DNA from: Hyphomicrobium denitrificans 1NES1
GTDB taxonomy: Bacteria; Pseudomonadota; Alphaproteobacteria; Rhizobiales; Hyphomicrobiaceae
Assembly (NCBI RefSeq): GCF_000230975.2
Contig: NC_021172.1
Span: 1,240,001-1,304,000 of the forward strand
DNA length: 64,000 nt
Direction of reading: 5' to 3'
Shown here: positions 20,714-31,276 of the stretch, in pieces
Numbering within the stretch: the stretch's first letter is position 1
Layout: every line of letters begins with the position of its first letter
Notes under the pieces: generated by a model
Told to the model about the DNA's origin: nothing
What the model saw: the letters and a program-made list of their open reading frames with translations, nothing else
Database searches by the model: none
Position numbers and translations under genes: made by a program

Positions 20714-21637
20714 ATGACGACGATCACCGCCGCTGATGTGAAGAAGCTGCGCGACATGACCGGCGCAGGCATGATGGACTGCAAGACGGCGCTGACGGAG
20801 ACGGGCGGCGATATCGAAGCGGCAGTCGACTGGCTGCGCAAGAAGGGTCTTTCGAAGGCCGCGAAGAAGTCGGGGCGTATTGCTGCCGACGGCCTTATCG
20901 GCATCGTCGCGAAGGGCCGCGAAGGCGCGGTCGTCGAAGTCAACTCGGAAACAGACTTTGTTGCGCGCAACGAGCAGTTCCAGACGCTCGTGCGCGATAT
21001 CACCTCGCTCGCACCTGCCGCGAAGGGCGACATCAAGGCGTTGCTTGCCGCGACCTATCCAGATTCCAAGAATACCGTCGAGACGCAACTTCAGGAAGCC
21101 GTCGCGACGATCGGTGAGAACATGACGCTCCGGCGCACGTCCTCGATTGCGGTCAAGGAAGGTGTCGTCGCCGACTACATTCACAGTCGCGTTGCAGACG
21201 GCCTCGGCAAGATCGGCGTTCTCGTCGCGCTCGAAAGCGCCGGCGACGAGCCGACGCTTTTCGAGATCGGCCGCATGCTCGCGATGCATGTCGCGGCAGC
21301 GAGCCCGCTCGCTCTCGACATCTCCGCCGTTCCGGCCGATGTGATCGAGCGCGAGAAGGCGATCCTCGCCGAGAAGAACCAGGGCAAGAAGCCCGAGATG
21401 CTCGAGAAGATCGTTGCCGGCGGCATCAAGGCCTTCGCGAAGGAAAACTGCCTGCTTGAGCAGCAGTACATTCACGACACCACGAAGACCGTGGCGCAGG
21501 CCATGAAAGAAGCCGAGAGCCGGGCCGGGGCGCCGATCAAGGTTGCGGGCTATGTGCGTTACGCACTCGGCGAAGGCATCGATAAGAAGGAAGAGGATTT
21601 CGGCGAAGAAGTCCGCAAGCTCGCGAGCGGCGGCTAG
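20714..21637 (+). CDS. tsf: Translation elongation factor Ts
   Basis: 307-residue guanine nucleotide exchange factor for EF-Tu. The N-terminal UBA-like domain contains KKLRDMTGAGMMDCKTALTE and SETDFVARNEQF, the EF-Ts signatures. Two dimerisation subdomains follow. The start at 20714 gives the family N terminus MTTITAADVKKL; an in-frame ATG at 20702 would add four residues and sits against the upstream stem-loop. Confidence 0.96.
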   Translation: MTTITAADVKKLRDMTGAGMMDCKTALTETGGDIEAAVDWLRKKGLSKAAKKSGRIAADGLIGIVAKGREGAVVEVNSETDFVARNEQFQTLVRDITSLAPAAKGDIKALLAATYPDSKNTVETQLQEAVATIGENMTLRRTSSIAVKEGVVADYIHSRVADGLGKIGVLVALESAGDEPTLFEIGRMLAMHVAAASPLALDISAVPADVIEREKAILAEKNQGKKPEMLEKIVAGGIKAFAKENCLLEQQYIHDTTKTVAQAMKEAESRAGAPIKVAGYVRYALGEGIDKKEEDFGEEVRKLASGG

Positions 21638-21667
21638 GCGGAATCATCCTGCCGCGGTAGGTATCAG

Positions 21668-21697
21668 CCGGCCGGTTCATGCGACCGGCCGGTTTTT
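21668..21697 (+). terminator. Intrinsic terminator after tsf
   Basis: CCGGCCGGT (21668-21676) pairs perfectly with ACCGGCCGG (21684-21692), followed by five T residues. It separates rpsB-tsf from pyrH-frr and would allow partial readthrough. Confidence 0.8.
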
Positions 21698-21725
21698 CAT
21701 ATCATGTCGATAGGAGCCAGAGGCG

Positions 21726-22460
21726 ATGGCGTCGCGAGGGTCAAATCTCAAATACAAGCGGCTGCTGCTGAAGCTCTCGGGCGAAGCACTGATGGGCAAG
21801 CAGACTTACGGCATCGACATGTCGGTCGCAGACAGGTTGGCGCGCGACATTGCCGAGGCGACGTCGTCAGGAGCTGAGATCGCCGTCGTCATCGGCGGAG
21901 GCAACATCTTTCGCGGTCTTTCAGGCGCAGCCAAGGGTATGGACCGGGCGACCGCCGACTACATGGGCATGCTTGCAACGGTCATGAACGCGCTGGCGTT
22001 CCAGAATGCGCTCGATCACAGAGGTGTTGCGGCGCGCGTCCTGTCCGCCATTCCGATGCCCACGGTCTGTGAAAGCTACGTTCGCCCGAAGGCGTTGAGC
22101 TACCTCGCCAAGTCACAGGTCGTGCTATTCGCAGCCGGCACGGGCAATCCCTTTTTCACGACGGATACAGCCGCCGTGCTGCGCGCCATCGAGATGAATT
22201 GCGATGCCGTTTTGAAGGCTACCCAGGTTGACGGCGTCTACTCGGCGGACCCCAAAAAGCACCCCGACGCCAAGCGCTTTGACCGGCTGAGCTACGCTGA
22301 AGTTTTAGCTAATGATCTCAAAGTGATGGATGGAGCGGCCATTGCGCTTGCCCGGGACAACGGACTTCCGCTAATTGTGGTTTCCATCGAAGAACCGGGC
22401 AATCTCCTGAAAGTGCTGCGCGGCGAAGCGCGTCAGACGATCATCGAGGCCACCGGTTGA
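21726..22460 (+). CDS. pyrH: Uridylate kinase
   Basis: 244-residue hexameric UMP kinase (UMP to UDP), the bacterial amino-acid-kinase-fold type. Visible elements are [14 protein letters not shown] at the N terminus, the [10 protein letters not shown] loop and the [12 protein letters not shown] segment. TAGGAG precedes the ATG. The order pyrH-frr after rpsB-tsf is widely conserved. Confidence 0.96.
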   Translation: MASRGSNLKYKRLLLKLSGEALMGKQTYGIDMSVADRLARDIAEATSSGAEIAVVIGGGNIFRGLSGAAKGMDRATADYMGMLATVMNALAFQNALDHRGVAARVLSAIPMPTVCESYVRPKALSYLAKSQVVLFAAGTGNPFFTTDTAAVLRAIEMNCDAVLKATQVDGVYSADPKKHPDAKRFDRLSYAEVLANDLKVMDGAAIALARDNGLPLIVVSIEEPGNLLKVLRGEARQTIIEATG

Positions 22461-22545
22461 AATCCGCGGTTGCGTTCCCGCCCTCTGCTCCGCGTGCCGT
22501 CGCGGCTGAAGCGGCGGCGCATCGAGTCCGCTGGGAGGATGACGC

Positions 22546-23109
22546 ATGTCTTTGGTTACGCACGATATCAATGAAATCGAGAAGCGCATGCGCGCCTCGA
22601 TCGACGCACTGAAAAGAGAGCTTTCCGGGCTTCGCACCGGACGGGCGAGCGCCAATCTGCTCGATCCTGTTCAGGTGACGGTTTATGGGTCCAGGATGCC
22701 GCTCAACCAGGTCGCGACCGTTTCGGTGCCGGAGCCGCGGATGATCTCGGTCCAGGTCTGGGATCGCAGCAACGTCATGGCGGTTGATAAAGGCATCCGG
22801 GAAGCCAATCTCGGGCTCAACCCGATCATCGACGGGCAGATCCTGCGCTTGCCGATACCGACGCTGACGGCCGATCGCCGGCAGGAGCTTGTCAAGCTTG
22901 CCCACAAATACGCCGAGCAATCGAAAGTCGCGGTTCGCAACGTCCGCCGTGAGGCAATGGACCTTTTGAAAAAGCTCGAAAAAGACGGCAAGATGAGCCA
23001 GGACGATCACCGTGGCCACTCCGAGAAGGTCCAGGAGCTGACGGACCGGATCATCAAGGAGGTTGACGCGACTCTCGTCACGAAAGAGGCTGAAATTCAG
23101 AAAGTATAG
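22546..23109 (+). CDS. frr: Ribosome recycling factor
   Basis: 187-residue factor that, with EF-G, splits post-termination ribosomes. The L-shaped fold is indicated by the long helical ends and the central beta segment. Conserved [14 protein letters not shown] lies near residue 27 and [19 protein letters not shown] near 130. GGGAGGATG precedes the start. Normal length. Confidence 0.96.
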   Translation: MSLVTHDINEIEKRMRASIDALKRELSGLRTGRASANLLDPVQVTVYGSRMPLNQVATVSVPEPRMISVQVWDRSNVMAVDKGIREANLGLNPIIDGQILRLPIPTLTADRRQELVKLAHKYAEQSKVAVRNVRREAMDLLKKLEKDGKMSQDDHRGHSEKVQELTDRIIKEVDATLVTKEAEIQKV

Positions 23110-23188
23110 TCGTTCGAACGAGGGCGCCGGGGGCTCGTCGATCTTTAGTTTGCGCCTTTTGACGCTTCATTACAGAGGCTATGCCATA

Positions 23189-23947
23189 GTGGCGGCAGCA
23201 GCGAAGCTATCCGATGATCAAACGTGCGCTCTCGCGCCGCCGCGGCACGTCGCTATCATCATGGATGGTAACGGACGCTGGGCGAAAGAGCGCGGCCTTC
23301 CCCGGACGCTCGGTCATCGTCAGGGGGTCGAAGCCGTGCGCCGCGCCGTGCGCACCGCGATCGAACTCAAGATAACCTTTCTGACCATCTTCAGCTTTTC
23401 GTCGGAGAACTGGAAGCGCCCGGCTGAAGAGGTCGACGATTTGATGGGCCTGATGAAGCGCTTCATCCGGCGCGATCTCGCGGAGCTGCACGAGGCGGGC
23501 GTCTGCATCAGGGTTATCGGGCAGCGACAGCATGTCGACAGCGAGCTGACGAAGCTCATCGACGAGGCGGTCGAGCTGACAAAGGGCAACGACCGGCTGA
23601 CGCTCGTCATCGCTTTCAATTACGGCTCCCGAAGCGAGATCGCGGGTGCGGCACGAAAACTTGCGGCCGAGGTCGCCGCAGGCAAGCTCGATCCTTCGGC
23701 CATTACTGTCGAACGGATGGCCAACGCGCTCGACACGTCCGGTATTCCCGACCCCGATCTTTTGATCCGCACGTCCGGCGAAATGCGTCTATCCAATTTC
23801 CTGCTATGGCAGACGGCTTATTCCGAATTCGTATTCCTCGACTGCTACTGGCCGGATTTCGACAAGGCTGCGTTCGAAGGTGCGATCCTCGAATTCCGCT
23901 CGCGGGAGCGCCGCTTCGGCGGTTTAACGCAACGCTCGACGGCGTGA
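23189..23947 (+). CDS. uppS: Undecaprenyl diphosphate synthase
   Basis: 252-residue cis-prenyltransferase that makes the C55 carrier for peptidoglycan and O-antigen precursors. The catalytic aspartate is in [10 protein letters not shown] (about D26), with FSSENWKRP and the [15 protein letters not shown] motif further on. The frame is open back to 23063 inside frr, but the GTG at 23189 preceded by AGAGG (23174-23178) gives the normal N terminus. Confidence 0.94.
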   Translation: MAAAAKLSDDQTCALAPPRHVAIIMDGNGRWAKERGLPRTLGHRQGVEAVRRAVRTAIELKITFLTIFSFSSENWKRPAEEVDDLMGLMKRFIRRDLAELHEAGVCIRVIGQRQHVDSELTKLIDEAVELTKGNDRLTLVIAFNYGSRSEIAGAARKLAAEVAAGKLDPSAITVERMANALDTSGIPDPDLLIRTSGEMRLSNFLLWQTAYSEFVFLDCYWPDFDKAAFEGAILEFRSRERRFGGLTQRSTA

Positions 23948-23956
23948 GGCTTTCCG

Positions 23957-24832
23957 ATGGCCGCCGACAAGCCTGACGATTGCTGGCGCTCGCTTCTGGA
24001 CAGAGTTGGTTCTTTGCCACCCGAGCTTTCGAGGCGCATCGTGTCCGGTGTCGCCATCGGGGTCGTCGCTCTTGCGATGACGTATTGGAGCCCGGTGCTT
24101 TTCGCGGTCCTGATGTTCGTCGTCGCGGCAGCGATGAGCTGGGAATGGGGCAGGATCGTCCGGCGGTCGGCGATGCCCGATACGGCGATGGTCGTTCACA
24201 TCCTTGCCGTGCTTCTCGCCGCCGTGTTGAGTGCTACCGACATGGCGGGTCTTGCTATTGCGTCGACGATTGTCGGGGCGATCGCTGTAGCTGCATGGAC
24301 GTTCGGTGTCGGGAATGCGCAGCTTTCGGGCGTCGGTGTCCTTTATACCGGCCTTCCTGTCGTTGCGCTTGGATGGCTCAGAGGCGACGAGCCGCTCGGA
24401 TTTCTGGCGACGCTTTTTGTGCTGCTGAGCGTCGTGGTGACGGATGTCGGCGCCTATGCGAGCGGACGAATACTCGGGGGGCCGAAATTATGGTCGGAAA
24501 TTTCGCCCAACAAGACTTGGTCAGGGCTGGTCGGCGGCGTGCTTGCGGCAGCGGCGGCAGGCGGGCTATTTGCCGGGCTGTCAGGTACGGGTTCGGCGGT
24601 GTGGCTCGCTAGCCTCGGGCTCATTCTGGGTATTGTCGCGCAGGGCGGAGATTTGGCGGAATCGGCACTGAAGCGCCATTTTGGCCTGAAAGATAGTAGT
24701 GACCTGATCCCGGGGCACGGCGGAGTTATGGATCGGATGGACGGAATTGTTACAGCCAGCGTCATTGCTGCCATGATCGCGTTCGCGATCGATGCGTATG
24801 CGCCCGCGCGGGCGCTTCTTTATGGATCGTGA
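23957..24832 (+). CDS. cdsA: Phosphatidate cytidylyltransferase
   Basis: 291-residue polytopic membrane enzyme making CDP-diacylglycerol from phosphatidate and CTP. The C-terminal CDP-transferase signature is clear: LKRHFGLKDSSDLIPGHGG followed by VMDRMDG. The first 30 residues are hydrophilic. The stop overlaps the dxr ATG (TGATG at 24830-24834). Confidence 0.95.
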   Translation: MAADKPDDCWRSLLDRVGSLPPELSRRIVSGVAIGVVALAMTYWSPVLFAVLMFVVAAAMSWEWGRIVRRSAMPDTAMVVHILAVLLAAVLSATDMAGLAIASTIVGAIAVAAWTFGVGNAQLSGVGVLYTGLPVVALGWLRGDEPLGFLATLFVLLSVVVTDVGAYASGRILGGPKLWSEISPNKTWSGLVGGVLAAAAAGGLFAGLSGTGSAVWLASLGLILGIVAQGGDLAESALKRHFGLKDSSDLIPGHGGVMDRMDGIVTASVIAAMIAFAIDAYAPARALLYGS

Positions 24833-26082
24833 TGCACATGGCAGTGACGGCAAGTGTTCCGAACAGAGAGATGAAACCGACGGCGGCAGCGGGATTCGAC
24901 TGGCCGGAGACGGCGCGGCCTTGTCGCCTGACTGTTCTCGGTGCGACCGGATCGGTCGGCAAGAGCACGCTCGACCTCGTCGGCCGCGCACCTGAGCGGT
25001 TCGAAGTCATGGCGCTGACGGCGCAGTCGAACGCGCCGGCGCTTGCGGCACTAGCGCGCCAGCATCGCGCCAAGCTCGCCGTGATCGGCGATGAAAAATG
25101 CCTTGGCCAGCTTCGCGACGAATTGGCGGGCACCGGCATCCGTACCTCTGCCGGAAGCGGGGCTCTTGTCGAAGCCGCTCTGATGCCGGCTGATTGCGTG
25201 ATGGCTGCCATCGTCGGCGCAGCCGGCCTGCGTCCAACCTTTGCCGCGGCGTCGCGGGGACGGCGCGTTGCGCTTGCCAACAAGGAATGCCTGGTTTCCG
25301 CAGGGCATGTCTTTACCGCCGAGGTCAAGCGTTCCGGTGCCGAGCTTTTGCCGGTCGACAGCGAGCATTCGGCCGCCTTTCAGGCGCTCACCGGAGCGGA
25401 GCCTGGATCGATCGAGAAGATCGTGCTGACCGCGTCGGGCGGTCCGTTCCGCACATGGGCCCGCGAGGCGCTCGAAAATGCAACGCCCGAACAGGCTCTC
25501 AAACACCCGAACTGGTCGATGGGAGCCAAGATCACGATCGACAGCGCGACCCTGATGAACAAGGGCCTCGAGTTGATCGAGGCGTTCCACCTGTTTCCAG
25601 TTGCCGCAGACGCGCTCGATTGTGTCGTGCATCCGCAATCGATCGTGCACTGCCTCGTCAGCTACGTCGACGGATCGGTACTGGCGCAGATGGCGGCTCC
25701 CGACATGCGAACACCAATCGCGGTGGCGCTCGCGTGGCCGGGACGCATGGTGGCGCCGACCGAGCGGCTCGACCTCGCGCGTCTTGGATCGCTGACGTTC
25801 GAAGCACCCGATGAAACACGTTTTCCGGCACTCAGGGTGGCGCGCTCCGCGCTGCGGCGCGGCGATACGGCGCCTGCGGTTCTCAACGCTGCGAACGAAA
25901 TCGGTGTCCAGGCATTCCTCAATCGCCGGATCAAATTCCTGGAGATCGCACGGCTGGTCGAGGAGACGCTCGATGTGGCGGAGCGACAGGGTGCCATATG
26001 CCCGGCGCAATGCCTCGATGACATCCTTTTAATCGATGAGCTTGCGCGTCGGCTGGCCGAAGACGCCCTCAATCGCTATTAA
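24832..26082 (+). CDS. dxr: 1-deoxy-D-xylulose 5-phosphate reductoisomerase
   Basis: 416-residue NADPH-dependent enzyme that forms MEP in the non-mevalonate isoprenoid pathway. The nucleotide loop GATGSVGKS is at 37-45. The metal-binding PVDSEHSA motif and SGGPFR, HPNWSMGAKITIDSATLMNKGLE lie in the middle. The product feeds the UppS step two genes upstream. An N-terminal extension of about 30 residues precedes the usual start of the fold. Confidence 0.96.
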   Translation: MHMAVTASVPNREMKPTAAAGFDWPETARPCRLTVLGATGSVGKSTLDLVGRAPERFEVMALTAQSNAPALAALARQHRAKLAVIGDEKCLGQLRDELAGTGIRTSAGSGALVEAALMPADCVMAAIVGAAGLRPTFAAASRGRRVALANKECLVSAGHVFTAEVKRSGAELLPVDSEHSAAFQALTGAEPGSIEKIVLTASGGPFRTWAREALENATPEQALKHPNWSMGAKITIDSATLMNKGLELIEAFHLFPVAADALDCVVHPQSIVHCLVSYVDGSVLAQMAAPDMRTPIAVALAWPGRMVAPTERLDLARLGSLTFEAPDETRFPALRVARSALRRGDTAPAVLNAANEIGVQAFLNRRIKFLEIARLVEETLDVAERQGAICPAQCLDDILLIDELARRLAEDALNRY

Positions 26083-26150
26083 ACATCTAAGGTCAACTCA
26101 TTGCGTGCTGCGATTCGGATTTCGAATCAGCTCTAAAGGATTGCGATTCA

Positions 26151-27302
26151 ATGGACTTTCTGGCGACGCTAGTCACGGGGATCTGGCAGTACGGCATCAT
26201 GTTCCTGCTGGTGCTGACGCTAGTCGTGTTCATTCACGAGCTCGGCCATTTTCTGGTTGCGCGCTGGTGCGGGGTGACCGTCAAAGCCTTTTCGATCGGC
26301 TTCGGGCCTGAAATCTATGGCTTTTACGACAAGTACGGGACGCGCTGGCGGTTCGCGTGGATTCCGCTTGGCGGATACGTCAAGTTCATCGACGACGACA
26401 ATGCATCGTCGCAACGCTCGTCCGTCGCGACGAAGGGCCTGTCGCCTTCCGAGCGTGCCGGAGCGTTTCATTCCAAGCCCGTTTCTTCCCGTGCCGCAGT
26501 TGTTGCGGCCGGACCGATCGCGAATTTCCTTCTGGCGACGGTGCTCTATGCTGCGCTTAATGCGACGGTCGGCATCCATGTCTTGCCGGCACTTGTCGAT
26601 GGGGTCGTTCCCAATTCGCCTGCGGCGCAGGCGGGCTTTCTGACGGGCGATCAAATCACGGCCATCAACGATACCCAGATCGATAAATTTGAGGATCTTC
26701 AGCGCATTGTCGGCTCAAGCGCGGGCGAGCCGTTGACGTTCACCATCGAGCGCAACGGCGAGAAACTGACGCTCAAAGTGACACCGACCGTCGACGAGCA
26801 GCGCGATGCATTCGGACGTACCTACAGGCGCGGCCTCATCGGCATCCAGCGCTCGGTTTCTGCGGATAAGGTGAGGACCGTCGACGTAAGCCTTCCCCAG
26901 GCCGTTCTGCTCGGCGTGGGTGAAACTTACAGCAACATCAGCCAGACCATCGGGGGACTTTGGGACATCGCTACCCGCCGTCAGTCCGCCGAGCAGATGG
27001 GTGGCCCGATCATGATGGCCGAGGTCACCGCGAAGGTGGCCGAGCTCGGGATTGAGCCCATGCTCCGCTGGATCGCGTTCATCTCGGCAAACATTGGATT
27101 TTTGAACTTGCTGCCGATCCCCGTCTTGGATGGTGGGCACCTTTTGTTCTACGCTTACGAGGCGGTGCGCCGGAAGCCCGCCAGCGAACGCATGCAGCAG
27201 ATGGGATTCCAAGTCGGTCTGGCGGTGCTGATGATGTTGGTCGTTTTCGTGAATTTCAACGACATTATGAACGTTTGGCGGCGTCTCACCGGCACCGGCT
27301 GA
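26151..27302 (+). CDS. rseP: Site-2 metalloprotease RseP/MmpA
   Basis: 383-residue intramembrane zinc protease. The active-site HELGH is at residues 29-33 in the first transmembrane helix. A PDZ domain follows near 130-210, and the C-terminal NLLPIPVLDGGHLLFY motif supplies the third zinc ligand. There is one PDZ domain, as in Caulobacter MmpA. It probably clears signal peptides and cleaves membrane regulators; substrates are not evident here. Confidence 0.94.
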   Translation: MDFLATLVTGIWQYGIMFLLVLTLVVFIHELGHFLVARWCGVTVKAFSIGFGPEIYGFYDKYGTRWRFAWIPLGGYVKFIDDDNASSQRSSVATKGLSPSERAGAFHSKPVSSRAAVVAAGPIANFLLATVLYAALNATVGIHVLPALVDGVVPNSPAAQAGFLTGDQITAINDTQIDKFEDLQRIVGSSAGEPLTFTIERNGEKLTLKVTPTVDEQRDAFGRTYRRGLIGIQRSVSADKVRTVDVSLPQAVLLGVGETYSNISQTIGGLWDIATRRQSAEQMGGPIMMAEVTAKVAELGIEPMLRWIAFISANIGFLNLLPIPVLDGGHLLFYAYEAVRRKPASERMQQMGFQVGLAVLMMLVVFVNFNDIMNVWRRLTGTG

Positions 27303-27581
27303 GGCCAAGCAGAATCATGCGGGAGTGACGTAAACTTACAACTTTGCGGCGGCTTTCTGAATCGTTAAAAGCGGTATGGTGCGCAGCAGGTTACGACTTC
27401 GAATCGGGGGGCCGAAAAGAGGTTGGGCGTTGCTGCCAAATAAGCTGATCGAATGTCGGGCGGTAAAAGCACGTCAAAGACCAAGAAAAAACGATCTAGA
27501 ACATGACGCATGAGTGTGACGCTGCCGCCGACAGCGCGCATGTGAACCGGGGGTCGGCGGCACACGGGGGCTAATCCGCGT
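27303..27581. other. Interval between rseP and bamA
   Basis: 279 bases without a supportable gene. It is somewhat A-rich around 27480 and probably carries the bamA leader. No hairpin with a T-run was seen. Confidence 0.4.
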
Positions 27582-29987
27582 ATGCAGAGAATTCAGGTCA
27601 TCGTGGCGGGCTTGCGCCTACTGTTGGCGCTCGCGTTTGTCTCGCCAGTGATCGCGATGGGGGATGCCACCTGGGGGTCGGGTGCGGCATTCGCTCAGGG
27701 CGTCATCAAAAACATCGAGGTCGTCGGCAGCCGGCGTGTCGAGCCGGAGACCGTGCGCTCGTACCTGCAGTTCAACGTGGGCGACAGCTATAGCGCCGCA
27801 AAGGTCGACGCGTCGATCAAGGCGCTGTTCGCGACGGGCCTTTTCGCTGACGTCTCGATTCAGCCCAAGGGCTCGACGATCGTCGTGTCTGTCAAAGAAA
27901 ACCCGATCATCAACCAGGTTGCCTTCGAAGGTAACAGCGAGGTCGATACGGCGACGCTCTCGGGCGAGGTGCAGCTTAAGGCACGCTCGGTCTTTACGCG
28001 CGCCAAGGCTCAGGCCGACGTGCAGCGCATCCTCGACGTCTATCGCCGCCAGGGCCTCTTTGCTGCGAGCGTTGAGCCGAAGCTCATTCAGCTCGAAGAG
28101 AGCCGCGTGAACCTGGTGTTCGAGATCACCGAAGGCTCGGCGACGAAAGTCAAAGGCATCAACTTCGTCGGCAATCACGCGTTCAGCGACAGCCAGCTGC
28201 GCGACGTCATTTCGACGACGCAGGTGGGTTGGTTCGACTTCTTGAAGGGAACGTCGATCTATGATCCGGACCGAATGAACCTCGACCGCGAGCTGATCCG
28301 GCAATATTACCTCAAGAACGGATATGCCGACGCCTCCGTCACCGCCGCGAACGCTGAAATCGATCCCGACGGGACGGGCTTCATCATCACGTTCGCTGTG
28401 GATGAAGGACCTCTCTACAATTTCGGTGCCATCAACATAGAGAGTTCGCTTCCTGGCGTGAAGCCGGACGACTATCGCAGCCAGCTTCTGACGCAAGCGG
28501 GCGAGGTCTACGACGCCTCCGAGATCGACAAGACGAGTGAAAAGCTGACGCTTGCCGTGGCCGACGCCGGGTACGCCTTCGCCCGCGTTCGTCCGCGCGC
28601 GACGCCGGACGTTGCAAATCATACGATCTCGATCTCGTATGTCGTCGACGAAGGTCCACGAATCTACATCGAGCGCATCAACGTTATCGGCAATACGCGC
28701 ACCAAGGATTTCGTAATCCGCCGCGAATTCCGTCTGGCCGAAGGCGATGCGTTCAACTCGCTGATGGTCGATCGCGCCAAAAAGCGCCTGAAGGCGCTTG
28801 GCATCTTCAAGGATGTCGATATCAAGCGGCGTCCGGGCTCGGCGCCGGACCGTGTCGTTCTCGACGTCATGGTCCAGGAACAGTCGACGGGCGAGCTTTC
28901 GTTCGGTGCGGGCTACTCGACGAACGAGGGTGTGATCGGTGACGTGTCGATCACGGAACGCAACCTGTTCGGCAACGGGCAGTATCTGCGATTGGGTCTC
29001 GCTGGTTCCTTCCAGCGTATGCAGGTTGACCTGTCGTTCACGGAACCGCGGTTCCTCGACCGCAACCTGTCTGCTGGTTTCGATCTCTTCTACAAGCAGC
29101 TCGACTACCAGCAGGAGTCCGGCTTCGATCAGCGCAAGGCCGGCGGTCAGGTGCGTCTCGGCTTCCCGATTGCCGAGAACCTGTGGATGCAGACGAGCTA
29201 CGGCATTTCGCGCGACGAGATCTTCAATGTTGACGATCAAGCTTCCGTGGCAATCAAAGAAGCTTGCGGCGCAAAAGTTTATACCAGTGGCTCTGATCCT
29301 GAGTGTCAAAACAAAGGATACTGGACGTCGCTTGTCGGAACGTCAATTACCTACGACAAGCGCAACAACGCCCAGAACCCAACCAGCGGCTACTTCCTGC
29401 AAGCGGGTACCGATTTTGCGGGCCTTGGCGGTGACGCTCAATACTGGCGAGTCAACGCCGAAGCACGCGGCTACTACCCGATCACCGACAAAATCACGTT
29501 TGTTGGTCGCGCCATCGGCGGTACGATCCAGGGTTGGGGCGGTCAGGACGTCCGCTTGCTCGACGCGTTCTTCAAGGGCGGCGAGACGGTGCGCGGCTTC
29601 GATCGCGCGGGTTACGGTCCGCGTGACATCACAGCGGGTGGTCGTAACGACGCTCTAGGTGGCCAGACGTACTGGGCGACGACTGCGGAAATTCGCTTCC
29701 CGCTTCCCTACGTGCCTGAGGATCTAGGCCTAAGCGGCGCGATCTTCGCGGATGCCGGCTCGCTGTTCGGTGCCACGGGCGGAGCAGAAGCGGTGCTTGC
29801 CGGGTGTACTACTCCGGATGGCAAGCCTTGTCTTGCGGATAGCAACTCAATCCGCTCGTCAGTGGGCGCCAGCTTGATGTGGAACTCGCCGGTCGGCCCG
29901 ATTCGCATGGACTTCGCAAAAGTCCTGACGAAAGAGAAATACGACGAGACGCAGTTCTTCCGCTTCGGCGCATCGAGCCGGTTCTAG
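27582..29987 (+). CDS. bamA: Outer membrane protein assembly factor BamA
   Basis: 801 residues. A signal peptide (about 1-37) precedes five POTRA domains (about 45-430) and a C-terminal 16-strand beta barrel with the lid-lock segment GGETVRGFDRAGYGPRD. The last residue is phenylalanine, the usual beta-signal. It inserts beta-barrel proteins, including the autotransporter at 47 kb. The place between rseP and lpxD is conserved in Proteobacteria. Confidence 0.97.
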   Translation: MQRIQVIVAGLRLLLALAFVSPVIAMGDATWGSGAAFAQGVIKNIEVVGSRRVEPETVRSYLQFNVGDSYSAAKVDASIKALFATGLFADVSIQPKGSTIVVSVKENPIINQVAFEGNSEVDTATLSGEVQLKARSVFTRAKAQADVQRILDVYRRQGLFAASVEPKLIQLEESRVNLVFEITEGSATKVKGINFVGNHAFSDSQLRDVISTTQVGWFDFLKGTSIYDPDRMNLDRELIRQYYLKNGYADASVTAANAEIDPDGTGFIITFAVDEGPLYNFGAINIESSLPGVKPDDYRSQLLTQAGEVYDASEIDKTSEKLTLAVADAGYAFARVRPRATPDVANHTISISYVVDEGPRIYIERINVIGNTRTKDFVIRREFRLAEGDAFNSLMVDRAKKRLKALGIFKDVDIKRRPGSAPDRVVLDVMVQEQSTGELSFGAGYSTNEGVIGDVSITERNLFGNGQYLRLGLAGSFQRMQVDLSFTEPRFLDRNLSAGFDLFYKQLDYQQESGFDQRKAGGQVRLGFPIAENLWMQTSYGISRDEIFNVDDQASVAIKEACGAKVYTSGSDPECQNKGYWTSLVGTSITYDKRNNAQNPTSGYFLQAGTDFAGLGGDAQYWRVNAEARGYYPITDKITFVGRAIGGTIQGWGGQDVRLLDAFFKGGETVRGFDRAGYGPRDITAGGRNDALGGQTYWATTAEIRFPLPYVPEDLGLSGAIFADAGSLFGATGGAEAVLAGCTTPDGKPCLADSNSIRSSVGASLMWNSPVGPIRMDFAKVLTKEKYDETQFFRFGASSRF

Positions 29988-29994
29988 GCGGCTT

Positions 29995-30093
29995 CCGGGC
30001 GGCGGCAAATCGCCCGGTTTCGCGGCGCTGGGCCTAGCTCAGGCGTCATGCGATTGATTTGCACACGCCGGGGGCTTGCCAACGCCCCCGGCG
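29995..30093 (+). terminator. Two GC-rich hairpins between bamA and lpxD
   Basis: First stem CCGGGCG/CGCCCGG (29995-30017) followed by TTT. The second is a perfect 10-bp stem, CGCCGGGGGC/GCCCCCGGCG (30066-30093), without a T-run. They may partly terminate or protect the bamA mRNA; lpxD starts 66 bases later. Confidence 0.5.
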
Positions 30094-30159
30094 TCGTTCA
30101 TTCAACCGCCCTAATCACCCAACACAGAGCCGAAGCATTGGCGGGCCGGAGGCGGCGAG

Positions 30160-31221
30160 ATGGAGCATCCCGGGTTTTTCGAGCGGGCCGGGCCCTATAC
30201 TCTATTCGAGGTCGCTCAAGCTGCAGGTGCCGAATTACCGGCTGGTGCCGATCCGGCCATGCAGATCGAGGATGTGCGGCCGCTGGCGGAGGCCACCCGC
30301 GCCCATATTACCTTTATCGATAACAAGAAATATCTGGCGCAGCTCGATGTGACCGAGGCCGGTGCGTGCCTCGTCGCGCCACCGCTTGCAGGCCGCGTTC
30401 CAGCCGGGACAGTCGCGCTCGTGACGCGGCAGCCCTACCACGGCTTCGCGCGGGCCCTGGCGCTATTCTACCCGTCGGCGGTGCATCCGATAGTGTCGAC
30501 GCCCGGAGCCGCGCCAGTCGATCCGACCGCCCACCTAGAGGACGGCGTGCTGGTCGAGCCGGGGGCCGTGATCGGCCGGGAGGCTCGGATCGGCTCGGGG
30601 ACACGGATCGCTGCAGGGGCCGTTGTCGGGGCGCGCGTCACGATCGGCCGGAACTGCTACGTTGGGCCTTTGGCGACGGTTACCCATGCCCTCGTCGGCG
30701 ACCGCGTCATTATCCATTCGGGCGTCCGGATCGGTCAGGACGGGTTCGGATTTGCTATGGGTCCGGGGGGCCATCTCAAGGTGCCTCAGATCGGCCGCGT
30801 CATCATCCAGGACGACGTTGAGATTGGCGCCAATACAACAATAGATCGCGGTGCGCTGAAGGACACCATGATCGGCGAAGGCACGAAAATTGATAATCTT
30901 TGCCAGATCGGGCACAACGTCATCCTCGGCCGGCACTGTGTAATCGTGGCGATGTGCGGTATCTCGGGTTCGACCGAACTCGGCGATTACGTTGTCATGG
31001 GCGGCCAATCCGGCACCGTCGGACACATCAAAATCGGAACCGGCGCGCAGGTTGGCGGCGCGTCGCATCCGGCACACGACGTTCCGGCCGGCGCGAGATA
31101 TTTCGGCACCCCGGCAAAACCGCTGCGCGAGTCGGCGCGCGAGCAGGCGCTGCTCAAGCGTCTCGCCGCGCGGGACAAAGGCAACGCCGAGGACGGCTCA
31201 AAAGGCTCGAGCGGAAGCTGA
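30160..31221 (+). CDS. lpxD: UDP-3-O-(3-hydroxyacyl)glucosamine N-acyltransferase
   Basis: 353-residue trimeric left-handed beta-helix acyltransferase, third step of lipid A synthesis. The N-terminal uridine-binding domain (about 1-110) is followed by hexapeptide repeats from about 115. The probable catalytic histidine is in [18 protein letters not shown]. The C-terminal helix is rich in charge and glycine/serine. A GGCGGCGAG stretch precedes the ATG. Confidence 0.95.
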   Translation: MEHPGFFERAGPYTLFEVAQAAGAELPAGADPAMQIEDVRPLAEATRAHITFIDNKKYLAQLDVTEAGACLVAPPLAGRVPAGTVALVTRQPYHGFARALALFYPSAVHPIVSTPGAAPVDPTAHLEDGVLVEPGAVIGREARIGSGTRIAAGAVVGARVTIGRNCYVGPLATVTHALVGDRVIIHSGVRIGQDGFGFAMGPGGHLKVPQIGRVIIQDDVEIGANTTIDRGALKDTMIGEGTKIDNLCQIGHNVILGRHCVIVAMCGISGSTELGDYVVMGGQSGTVGHIKIGTGAQVGGASHPAHDVPAGARYFGTPAKPLRESAREQALLKRLAARDKGNAEDGSKGSSGS

Positions 31222-31276
31222 GCGACAAGAAAAGCCGCTGGGACGCGGCCCCGCGGGACGATTGGAGTTGATGGTT

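Noticed and set aside
27618..29309. 563-residue ORF antisense to bamA
   Set aside because: Arg/Asp/Val-rich shadow composition, no domain, and lies entirely opposite a well-conserved gene.
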